Of a DNA stretch of 6,366 nucleotides, positions 1 through 6,275 are shown one piece after another. Each line of letters begins with the position of its first letter. Positions within the stretch are counted from its first letter, which is position 1. The stretch lies in assembly GCA_964513365.1 (NCBI GenBank), contig CAZEMH010000021.1, forward strand, positions 1-6,366, read 5' to 3'. The notes under the pieces are model-generated. The model saw only the letters and a program-made list of their open reading frames with translations. It had not been told where the DNA came from and did no database searches. A program made the position numbers and the translations under genes. The DNA is from DAOVIY01 sp964513365. Lineage in GTDB: Bacteria; Patescibacteriota; Minisyncoccia; UBA6257.

Positions 1-755
1 CGTAAAGGATTCGGATCCTGAGAAATCTTCTCTAAGGCCCGAGCTAATCCTTCTGGATAACGGGTTAAAAGAGCCCCTGAAGCGTCAGCTAAAAACTCTC
101 TTTTTCTTGATATGGCTAATTTGAGCAAAGTAGCTGCTAAAGGCGCTATAATAGCCGCAGCAATACCAACTACCAGCATAATAAGGCCTAAATTACCTTG
201 GCTGTCTCTCCTTCTCCTTCCCCAAATCAATGATCTAATAAGCCAATCTGATAACAAAGCGACCATACCAACCAAAACCACGACTACCGAAGATAAAAGA
301 ATATCACGATTGCCAATATGGGATAATTCATGAGCAATAACTCCTTCTAATTCAGATTTTTCCAATTTATCTAATAATCCTTTTGTAACACAAACAACTC
401 CATGTTTAGCATCTCTGCCAGTGGCAAAAGCATTAGGAGAAATATCATCAATAATATAGATTTTCGGCATTGGCAATCCAGCTGTAATAGAAAGATTTTC
501 CACAATTCTATATAATTCTGGATTATCTTCTTTTTTTATTGGTTTTGATCTAGTTAAGGAAAGAACAATTTTGTCAGAATACCAATAACTGGAAAAACTC
601 CAAAATATACTAAAAATAACAGCAATATATAAAATCAGATGTGATTCGAAAATATAACTAAAGACCCATCCTAAAGAAATAATTAATATTAAAAATACCG
701 TGATTAAAAACCACGTTTTGCGAATATTAGAATCAACTTGTGCATAAAGAGTCAC
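1..755 (-). CDS. htpX: HtpX-like M48 membrane metalloprotease (C-terminus cut by window edge)
   Basis: Zinc-dependent integral membrane protease that degrades misfolded membrane proteins. 251 residues are visible and the frame is open to the left edge. The M48 core is intact: HELSH at 142-146 gives two zinc ligands and the catalytic Glu143, and SRKREFLAD at 216-224 supplies the third ligand, Glu220. PNAFATG at 107-113 is another family motif. Hydrophobic segments lie at about 15-35, 38-56, 152-172 and 188-215, the usual HtpX layout. The start is a GTG at 755-753: the protein then begins (M)TLYAQVDSNIRKTW, which matches how this family normally begins, and no suitable ATG lies in frame upstream. 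The leader has no Shine-Dalgarno motif. HtpX proteins are usually about 280-300 residues, so roughly 30-50 are missing beyond the edge. lemA ends 19 bases upstream, and the lemA-htpX pairing is common in bacteria. Probably co-transcribed with groESL and lemA. Confidence 0.95.
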   Translation of the reverse strand, partial: MTLYAQVDSNIRKTWFLITVFLILIISLGWVFSYIFESHLILYIAVIFSIFWSFSSYWYSDKIVLSLTRSKPIKKEDNPELYRIVENLSITAGLPMPKIYIIDDISPNAFATGRDAKHGVVCVTKGLLDKLEKSELEGVIAHELSHIGNRDILLSSVVVVLVGMVALLSDWLIRSLIWGRRRRDSQGNLGLIMLVVGIAAAIIAPLAATLLKLAISRKREFLADASGALLTRYPEGLARALEKISQDPNPL

Positions 756-774
756 AAATTAGAAATGTAGCAAT

Positions 775-1320
775 TTAGAATTTGACCTTTACTGCTTCAC
801 GCTCTGCAGCTTCAGTAATTTCAAATAATGGTTCTTCCTTAAAACCGAATGTTTGCGCAATTAAAGTCTTTGGAAAAACTTTGATAGCAATATTGTAATC
901 CCGTACATTGGAATTATAGAATCGGCGGGCAGCCTGAATTTTATCTTCTGTATCCACTAATTCTTTTTGTAATTCAATAAAACTTTGATTAGCTTTCAAT
1001 TCCGGGTAATTTTCAGCAACAGCAAAAAGAGTTTTTAATGTTTGAGTAAATTGATTTTCAGCTTTTATCTTTTCTCCACTGTCAGTAGTGCCCATAGCCC
1101 GTGTCCGAGCTTCTGTGACTCTTTCAAATACTTCTTTTTCATGAGCCATATAACCTTTTACAGCTTCAATTAAATTAGGAACCAAATCATAACGACGTTT
1201 TAATTGAACATCAATATCTGCCCAAGCTTCTTTTACGCGCTGGCTTTTTCTAACAAGAGAGTTGTAAGCCACAACAATTAACAAACCAATTACGATTAAG
1301 ACGGACCAAAATATACTCAT
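775..1320 (-). CDS. lemA: LemA family membrane-anchored protein
   Basis: LemA proteins are small, widespread proteins with an N-terminal membrane anchor and a helical soluble domain. Their biochemical role is poorly defined, but they recur next to HtpX-type proteases. This 181-residue copy is full length. One transmembrane segment lies at about 4-20. The conserved core follows: VKEAWADIDVQLKRRYDLVP (29-48), then NLIEAVKGYMAHE, AENYPELKAN (102-111), RRFYNSNVRDYN (132-143) and FGFKEEPLFE (158-167). The ATG start places the anchor right at the N-terminus, as expected. The gene sits 18 bases after groEL and 19 bases before htpX, so it is probably read from the groESL promoter. Its leader is almost pure A/T with no Shine-Dalgarno motif. 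A role as partner or adaptor of HtpX at the membrane is inferred from position. The family assignment is secure. Confidence 0.96.
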   Translation of the reverse strand: MSIFWSVLIVIGLLIVVAYNSLVRKSQRVKEAWADIDVQLKRRYDLVPNLIEAVKGYMAHEKEVFERVTEARTRAMGTTDSGEKIKAENQFTQTLKTLFAVAENYPELKANQSFIELQKELVDTEDKIQAARRFYNSNVRDYNIAIKVFPKTLIAQTFGFKEEPLFEITEAAEREAVKVKF

Positions 1321-1338
1321 ATTTTTAATTTATATTTT

Positions 1339-2964
1339 TTAGTATTGTGGCATCATTGGAGCTTGTGGCATTCCAGGATTATCTTTTTTCTCTGGAATGT
1401 CTGTAACAACAACTTTTGTTGTTAAAAGCATACTGGACACAGAAGCAGCATTCTCTAAAGCGCTTCTGGTAACCTTAGTAGGATCAACAATACCTGCTTT
1501 AAGCATATCAATAAATTCCCCTTTTGTCACGTCAAAACCTTCATGCTTTTGTCTTTTTTTAGCTTCTTCTAATACAACTTCGCCACTTTGCCCTGCATTT
1601 ACAGCTATCTGGCGAATAGGTTCTTCTAAAGCCCTTAGAACAATATTAACACCCACTTTTTCATCTTCATCTTCAACCTGAACATTTTCTAAAACTTTAG
1701 AGCTTCTCAAAAGAGCAACTCCTCCTCCAGGCACAACTCCTTCTTCTAAAGCAGCCTTTGTTGCCCTAACAGCGTCCTCAACACGATGTTGTTTTTCTTT
1801 TTGCTCTACTTCAGTAGCTGCTCCAACTTTTATAACAGCTATTCCGCCTGATAATTTAGCCAGTCTTTCTTGTAATTTTTCTTTATCAAAATCTGAATCT
1901 GTGTTTTCTATTTGTTTTTTAATTTGTTTTATCCTGTTCTTTATATCTTCAGAATTTCCACCACCATCAATAATTGTAGTATTATCTTTATTAATTACTA
2001 TCCTTCTGGCATGGCCAAGATCATCTAATTCAGTTTTATCTAATTTAAGCCCAATTTCTTCAGAGATTATCTTACTGCCAGTAACAATAGCAATATCTTC
2101 CATTAATTCTTTTTTGTTATCTCCAAAACCTGGAGTTTTTACTGCCACAACATTAAATGTACCGCGCAATTTATTTAATATTAAAGTTGCCAATGCTTCT
2201 CCGCTCAAATCATCAGCTATTATAAGCAAGTCTTTTTTACCGGACTGGACGATCTTATCCAATAAAGGCAATATTTCCTGAATAATTGTTATTTTTTTAT
2301 CTGTGATAATAACATAGGGATCTTCTAAAATAGTTTCCATTTTTTCAGAATCAGTAACCATATATGGAGAAATATATCCTTTGTTAAATTGCAATCCTTT
2401 TACTACTTCTTTTGACAATCCCAATGTTTTTGACTCTTCTACTGTAATTACTCCATTTTTTCCAACTTCATCGAAAATATTGGCAATCATATTTCCTATT
2501 TCTTTGTCATCAGCAGAAATTGACCCAACATTTGATATTTCATCATGATTTTCCACTTTTTGAGATATATTCTTCAATTCTTTGATAACTGCTTCTACTG
2601 CTTTGTCTATGCCTCTTTTAACACTTAATGGATTAGCTCCAGCTGTTACATTTTTTAAGCCAGATGTAATTATTGACCATGCCAAAACAATAGCTGTGGT
2701 AGTACCATCTCCAGCCACATCATTAGTCTTTTCAGCAGCTTGCTTTAAAACTTCAGCTCCTAAATTCTCTGTTTTATTCTCCAACTCTATTTCCTTAGCA
2801 ATAGTTACTCCATCATTAGTAATAACCGGAGAACCAAATCCCCTGTCTAAAATAACATTGGAACCTTTAGGCCCTAAAGTAATCTTTACTGCCTGAGCTA
2901 ATTTATCAACACCTTTTTTAAGGGACTGACGAGCTTTTTCATCAAAAATAATATTTTTTGCCAT
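1339..2964 (-). CDS. groEL: 60 kDa chaperonin GroEL
   Basis: ATP-driven double-ring chaperonin that encloses unfolded cytosolic proteins, with GroES as lid. The 541 residues match the usual 540-550. Numbering runs one behind E. coli. ATP-site elements are all present: TLGPKG at 29-34, Asp51, DGTTT at 86-90, catalytic Asp397 in RVEDA, GGG at 413-415 and Asp494 in GIVDP. The cpn60 signature AALEEGVVPGGG is at 404-415. The apical domain (about 190-375) keeps GYISPY at 196-201 and the LLIIADDLSGEALATL region that binds substrate and GroES. Two points are odd. Residue 96 is Trp (VLAWSII), where E. coli has Gln. The C-terminal tail ends MPQAPMMPQY and lacks the Gly-Gly-Met repeats common in single-copy GroELs. 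groES lies 31 bases upstream, so both are controlled by the CIRCE element. The start gives the standard MAKNIIFDEKAR opening. No Shine-Dalgarno motif precedes it. Confidence 0.99.
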   Translation of the reverse strand: MAKNIIFDEKARQSLKKGVDKLAQAVKITLGPKGSNVILDRGFGSPVITNDGVTIAKEIELENKTENLGAEVLKQAAEKTNDVAGDGTTTAIVLAWSIITSGLKNVTAGANPLSVKRGIDKAVEAVIKELKNISQKVENHDEISNVGSISADDKEIGNMIANIFDEVGKNGVITVEESKTLGLSKEVVKGLQFNKGYISPYMVTDSEKMETILEDPYVIITDKKITIIQEILPLLDKIVQSGKKDLLIIADDLSGEALATLILNKLRGTFNVVAVKTPGFGDNKKELMEDIAIVTGSKIISEEIGLKLDKTELDDLGHARRIVINKDNTTIIDGGGNSEDIKNRIKQIKKQIENTDSDFDKEKLQERLAKLSGGIAVIKVGAATEVEQKEKQHRVEDAVRATKAALEEGVVPGGGVALLRSSKVLENVQVEDEDEKVGVNIVLRALEEPIRQIAVNAGQSGEVVLEEAKKRQKHEGFDVTKGEFIDMLKAGIVDPTKVTRSALENAASVSSMLLTTKVVVTDIPEKKDNPGMPQAPMMPQY

Positions 2965-2995
2965 GATAGTAAATTTATTTATTAAATTAATATAT

Positions 2996-3283
2996 TTATT
3001 GAATAATTGCTAAAACATCATCTTCTCTAACAACTAAATACTCTTTCTCATCAATTTTTATTTCATTTGGCGTATATTTAGTAAAAAGAATTTTATCACC
3101 AATTTTTACATTTAAAGGAATTATTTTTCCTTCCTCATTGGTTTTTCCCGGACCGACAGCAATAACCTTCCCCATTATTGGTTTTTCTTCAACTGAAGCA
3201 GGAATAAAAATACCACTTTTGGTAGTTTTTTCTTCATTAAAAGTTTCCACAAAAATATAATTAGACAATGGTTTTATCTGCAT
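2996..3283 (-). CDS. groES: 10 kDa co-chaperonin GroES
   Basis: Heptameric lid of the GroEL chamber. It has 95 residues, the normal length. It opens MQIKPLSNYIFVE, the usual first beta strand. The mobile loop that docks on the GroEL apical domain is at about 16-32 and carries the hydrophobic tripeptide Ile-Phe-Ile at 25-27 in KSGIFIP, corresponding to Ile-Val-Leu in E. coli. GKVIAVGPG at 38-46, the roof hairpin at about 47-60 (NEEGKIIPLNVKIGD) and the terminal EYLVVREDDVLAII follow the family pattern. It is the first gene of its unit: the CIRCE operator ends 29 bases upstream of the ATG, and the promoter lies just beyond it. The last bases before the ATG are A/T only apart from one C, with no Shine-Dalgarno motif. 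groEL follows after 31 bases. Confidence 0.98.
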   Translation of the reverse strand: MQIKPLSNYIFVETFNEEKTTKSGIFIPASVEEKPIMGKVIAVGPGKTNEEGKIIPLNVKIGDKILFTKYTPNEIKIDEKEYLVVREDDVLAIIQ

Positions 3284-3312
3284 AGAATTATTTTTTATTT
3301 TATTGTTTATAA

Positions 3313-3341
3313 ATTAGCAATCCTCAACCATGATTGCTAAT
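3313..3341 (-). promoter_or_regulatory. CIRCE operator (HrcA repressor site) for groESL
   Basis: A perfect 10-bp inverted repeat, ATTAGCAATC and GATTGCTAAT, is separated by exactly 9 bases. The CIRCE consensus is TTAGCACTC-N9-GAGTGCTAA. This copy differs at one position in each arm, and the two changes are symmetric (C to A, G to T), so the palindrome is kept. The spacing, sequence and position ahead of groES all match CIRCE, which is bound by the heat-shock repressor HrcA. It starts at about the predicted transcription start, so a bound repressor would block initiation, and the transcript would begin with the hairpin. No hrcA gene is in the window. Confidence 0.95.
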
Positions 3342-3346
3342 CATAT

Positions 3347-3374
3347 ATTTTACTCAAAAATTATTCCTTGTCAA
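3347..3374 (-). promoter_or_regulatory. Predicted housekeeping-sigma promoter of groES-groEL(-lemA-htpX)
   Basis: Reading the minus strand, a consensus -35 TTGACA (3374-3369) is followed after 16 bases by a -10 TAAAAT (3352-3347). Transcription would start near 3341-3340, which is the first base of the CIRCE palindrome, giving a leader of about 57 bases before groES. The -35 box lies within the last codons of rmuC (Ile-Asp-Lys of DIDKE). The agreement of promoter spacing with operator placement is the main support, since A/T-rich DNA gives many chance -10 boxes. Confidence 0.75.
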
Positions 3375-4422
3375 TATCTTCCTGTTTTGGTTTTTCTATT
3401 TTTAGTGGATCAGCTCCAATTTTTTCTCCAGAAATCTTGTAAACATCCTTATCAATCTTACCAAACTCTTTATATGCGGAATTATACATATTGACTGTTG
3501 TGCCTAAGTGATTGCCCATTTTTTGCATATATGTTTCATAACTAGTCAAATGCCGGGCTAAATTCTCTACCCCTTTTTTAATTTCTTTAGCAGATTCTTC
3601 TATTTGTAAAGCCCTTAATCCTTGAAGAACAGTTTGTAAATATGCTAAAAATGAAGTCGGAGAAACAATAATTACTTTTTTCTGCCCCATAGCATATTCT
3701 ACCAAATCACGGGTATTAGCTTTTACAGTACCAATTTTATTAATTAATAAATCATAATAAATTGCTTCTGACGGTATAAACATAAAAGCAAATTCCATTG
3801 TTCTTTCTTCTGGTTTTATATATTTGGCTGTTTCATCAATCCTGTTCTTTAAATCATTTTTAAATATTTCCTCCAATCTCTTTTTTTCATTTTCATCATT
3901 TGTTTCTAATATGCGGTTGTAATTTTCTAAACTGAATTTGGAATCAATTGGAATAATTTTATCTTTAACAAATATTACAGCATCAACTTTTGTGCCATCT
4001 TTAAACTCATATTGCGTTTGATAGCTCCCTGGAGGAAGAACGTTTTTTAATACTGTTTCCAAGTAATACTCGCCTAATACCCCTCTCTGCTTTGGATTTT
4101 TCAAAATATCCTGAAGATTTTTAAGTTGATCAGCAAAATTGACTACTTGTTTATTTGTTTCATCCAGTTTTGTTAATCTTTCAGTCACTTCTCTAATAAT
4201 CTTAGCGCTTTCACCAAATTGATTACGTATTACACCAGGAATTTCTCCAAGCTTAGCATCAAGAGTACGCGTAATTTCTTGTATCTGATTTTGTAATAAA
4301 AGAAAAGACTGATCATCTTCTTTTTTTGTCTTTTCTTTTTTAATCACAAAAACATAAAAAATACCGGTTATAAGAATTCCTGCTAATATGCCTGATAAAA
4401 TATAAAGATATAAAATGTTCAT
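3361..4422 (-). CDS. rmuC: RmuC family protein, predicted membrane-anchored nuclease-like protein
   Basis: RmuC proteins limit DNA inversions or rearrangements in E. coli and carry a domain predicted to have a PD-(D/E)XK nuclease fold. The exact activity is not settled. This 353-residue copy has an N-terminal transmembrane helix (about 5-27), a charged helical and probably coiled-coil stretch (about 38-108), then the RmuC domain. Family hallmarks are RGVLGEYYLETVLKNVLPPG (113-132), VDAVIF (146-151), PIDSKFSLENY (158-168; Asp160 and Lys162 are candidate active-site residues with Asp147), FMFIPSEAIYYDLL (213-226) and VIIVSPTSFLAYLQT (250-264). The tail after about 335 is charged and low in order. 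It is shorter than E. coli RmuC (about 475 residues), mainly in the N-terminal coiled coil. It follows the membrane-protein gene by 11 bases, and its last codons contain the -35 box of the groESL promoter. Confidence 0.93.
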   Translation of the reverse strand: MNILYLYILSGILAGILITGIFYVFVIKKEKTKKEDDQSFLLLQNQIQEITRTLDAKLGEIPGVIRNQFGESAKIIREVTERLTKLDETNKQVVNFADQLKNLQDILKNPKQRGVLGEYYLETVLKNVLPPGSYQTQYEFKDGTKVDAVIFVKDKIIPIDSKFSLENYNRILETNDENEKKRLEEIFKNDLKNRIDETAKYIKPEERTMEFAFMFIPSEAIYYDLLINKIGTVKANTRDLVEYAMGQKKVIIVSPTSFLAYLQTVLQGLRALQIEESAKEIKKGVENLARHLTSYETYMQKMGNHLGTTVNMYNSAYKEFGKIDKDVYKISGEKIGADPLKIEKPKQEDIDKE

Positions 4423-4433
4423 TATATTTATTC

Positions 4434-5144
4434 TTATACTTGTATTGGCGTTGGCGCCTGTATTTCTTTAGATTTTTTTAATTCCAAATAAATGAGATAC
4501 AAGAATATTGCATAGAACGGCAAACTGAATAATTGAAAAACAGAACTTAATAAATCATTAATTGAGCCCAAAGCAAAGAATATGATACCAAAAAAACCAT
4601 TTAATAATATTGTCCTGCCAAATACTTTCCACCAATTACCTTTTATCAAATTCCAGCTTCGTTTCAAAGCATTGATTCCTTTTTCTCCTTCAATAACAAA
4701 GACATAGGGGCAAAGAATTAAATAAATTCCTACTATAATACCCGGTATAATTAGAAAAAGCGTTGATAGTAAAACAAAAAAACCTGTTAATAATATAATC
4801 CAGAAATATTCCAAAAGATTTCTCCATGATTCTTGAAAAACCTCTTTTAATTTAACCTCAGCTGGTTTTATGGCTAAGATTGCAAATACAAGATTTATAA
4901 ATGCCGTCCACAATCCCATAATTAGAAATATACCAATACTTATTAAGAGCAAAAGGAGAAAATTAGTAATTCCTAAAGCCTCTTTATTCTCCAATTGTAA
5001 AGCTGAAAAAAACATACCTCCCCCTAATAATCCTGCGAGAACTATAACCATAATCCAGCAAATAAGCAGTATTAACAAGATAAGTTTTATTTTTTTCTTG
5101 TAAATCTCAAAACTTTCTTTTATTAATGTAGTAAAATTTTTCAT
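4434..5144 (-). CDS. Multi-pass membrane protein of unknown function
   Basis: A 236-residue, strongly hydrophobic protein with about five or six membrane-spanning segments (roughly 20-47, 62-91, 112-130, 131-150, 176-193 and 200-222). Before the first helix is an amphipathic N-terminus (MKNFTTLIKESFEIYKKKIK). The most telling stretch is IPGIIVGIYLILCPYVFVIE (133-152) followed by ALKRSWNLIKGNWWKVFGR (159-177). The pattern of Pro-Gly-hydrophobic helix, an acidic residue, then Ala-Leu-x-Arg-Ser-Trp-x-Leu-x-x-Gly-x-Trp is typical of the loose group of membrane domains that includes the glycerophosphodiester phosphodiesterase membrane domain and DUF975-like proteins. No catalytic domain is attached, so no enzyme function is assigned. 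The C-terminus (KKSKEIQAPTPIQV) is probably cytosolic. It lies 25 bases after dnaJ and 11 before rmuC, so it is probably co-transcribed with both. The leader is A/T only except for a final C before the ATG. Confidence 0.88.
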   Translation of the reverse strand: MKNFTTLIKESFEIYKKKIKLILLILLICWIMVIVLAGLLGGGMFFSALQLENKEALGITNFLLLLLISIGIFLIMGLWTAFINLVFAILAIKPAEVKLKEVFQESWRNLLEYFWIILLTGFFVLLSTLFLIIPGIIVGIYLILCPYVFVIEGEKGINALKRSWNLIKGNWWKVFGRTILLNGFFGIIFFALGSINDLLSSVFQLFSLPFYAIFLYLIYLELKKSKEIQAPTPIQV

Positions 5145-5169
5145 GATTTTTTTTATTATTTAATATATA

Positions 5170-6270
5170 TTATCCAATTTCTTTTTGTAATTTTTCTAAA
5201 AGTTCTTTTGCTTGCGCAGAAACCTTTTTCGGAGTTTTAATTTTAACCTTAACATATAAATCGCCTTGGCCTGGAGCATCAAAATGTTTAATGCCTTTTC
5301 CTCTGACACGAAAGATTTCTCCTGATTCTGTTCCAGAAGGAATTTTCAAAAAAATCTTTTTTTCTTTATCTCCTGAAGAATTAAGAATATTTACTTCTTT
5401 TTTAGAGCCAAGCACTGCTTCGGTAAAAGTAATATATATAGTCGTATGTAAATCATCACCTTTTCTTTCAAATATTGGATGCGGTTTTATTATTATCCTA
5501 AGATATAGATCTCCGCTTGTTCCTCCTAAAATTCCAGCCTCACCTTCTTTTCTTATTCTAATTGTTTCTCCGTCTCTTATGCCAATAGGAATATCAACTT
5601 TAATCTCTTTATTACTGTAATAACGCCCATCACCACCACAAACTTTACATGGTTTTTCCGGAATTTTACCCCTTCCCTTACATTTTGGACATTCAATTAT
5701 CTGAGTAAATTCCCCTAAAAAAGTCTTTCGTAATTCCCTGATTACTCCTTCTCCTTTACAATTGGAACATTCTTTTAATTTAGAATTTGGTTCATATCCC
5801 TTTCCATTACAATGATTACAAACAAGATAAGTTTTGAATGAAATATCTTTTCTTGCCCCAAAAGCCGCTTCTTCTAGATCTATTTCCAAATTAACTTCAA
5901 TATCGCGCCCCTTGTTTTGATACGCTCTTTTTCTACTTCTTGTAGAAGCAGTTGCTCCCTTAAAAAAGTCTGAAAAAATATCCCCTATATCAAACCCAAA
6001 TGGCGATTGAAAATCACCGTCCTGCCACTCAAATCCAGGAAATCCTTGATATCCAGTTCCTGCACCTTCAAATACACGCCCAAATTTATCATACTGAGCC
6101 CTTTTCTCTTTATTAGATAAAACCTGATATGCTTCGTTTATTTCTTTAAATTTTTCTGGATTGCCGCCTTTGTCTGGATGATGTTTATGGGCTAGTTTAT
6201 AAAAGGCCTTTTTGATTTCTTCTTGAGATGCTGAGCGCGAAACGCCTAAAATGTCGTAATAATCTTTCAT
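5170..6270 (-). CDS. dnaJ: Type I J-domain co-chaperone DnaJ
   Basis: Cytosolic co-chaperone that binds unfolded proteins, passes them to DnaK and stimulates its ATPase. The 366 residues show the complete type I layout. The J domain is at about 3-66 with the essential His-Pro-Asp at 31-33. A Gly/Phe-rich linker at about 64-105 includes GYQGFPGFEWQDGDFQ and DIGDIFSDFF. The zinc domain has all four CxxCxGxG repeats, at 151-158, 168-175, 194-201 and 208-215. The beta-rich C-terminal substrate-binding domains lie around it (about 123-150 and 216-345), followed by a short helical tail. HPD is followed by KGGNPEKFKEINEAY, a form common in Patescibacteria and also seen in eukaryotic-like J-proteins. 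No dnaK or grpE is in the window, and no CIRCE lies in the 96 bases upstream. The upstream reading frame ends 5 bases before the ATG, so dnaJ is probably internal to an operon. No Shine-Dalgarno motif is present. Confidence 0.98.
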   Translation of the reverse strand: MKDYYDILGVSRSASQEEIKKAFYKLAHKHHPDKGGNPEKFKEINEAYQVLSNKEKRAQYDKFGRVFEGAGTGYQGFPGFEWQDGDFQSPFGFDIGDIFSDFFKGATASTRSRKRAYQNKGRDIEVNLEIDLEEAAFGARKDISFKTYLVCNHCNGKGYEPNSKLKECSNCKGEGVIRELRKTFLGEFTQIIECPKCKGRGKIPEKPCKVCGGDGRYYSNKEIKVDIPIGIRDGETIRIRKEGEAGILGGTSGDLYLRIIIKPHPIFERKGDDLHTTIYITFTEAVLGSKKEVNILNSSGDKEKKIFLKIPSGTESGEIFRVRGKGIKHFDAPGQGDLYVKVKIKTPKKVSAQAKELLEKLQKEIG

Positions 6271-6275
6271 ATTTA

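Noticed and set aside
112..333. Plus-strand open frame of 73 codons
   Set aside because: It is antisense to htpX, including the HELSH region. It has no recognisable motif, and the opposite strand explains the DNA fully.
1397..2896. Plus-strand open frames (1397-1681, 1901-2281, 2582-2896) opposite groEL
   Set aside because: They lie wholly antisense to a gene with unbroken family conservation. Their translations are low-complexity Ser/Ile/Leu-rich, as expected of the complement of A/T-rich coding DNA.
2965..2995. A/T-only imperfect palindrome in the groES-groEL gap as a regulatory hairpin
   Set aside because: It contains only A/T pairs, would be very unstable, and is expected by chance in such A/T-rich spacers.
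3313..3341. Inverted repeat as an intrinsic terminator of rmuC
   Set aside because: The stem is A/T-rich, no run of T follows the second arm, and the sequence and 9-base spacer fit the CIRCE operator just downstream of a good promoter.
5145..5169. Possible terminator or promoter in the dnaJ-membrane protein gap
   Set aside because: Only 25 bases of A/T, no inverted repeat with G/C pairs and no -35-like box at a proper distance. It is best read as an operon spacer.
4870..5620. Plus-strand open frames at 4870-5103 and 5291-5620
   Set aside because: They are antisense to the membrane-protein gene and dnaJ, with no family features and no upstream signals. They are shadows of the minus-strand genes.
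5720..5830. Cys-rich repeats in dnaJ as a separate zinc-finger gene or internal duplication
   Set aside because: The four CxxCxGxG units are the standard zinc domain of type I DnaJ, with normal spacing.
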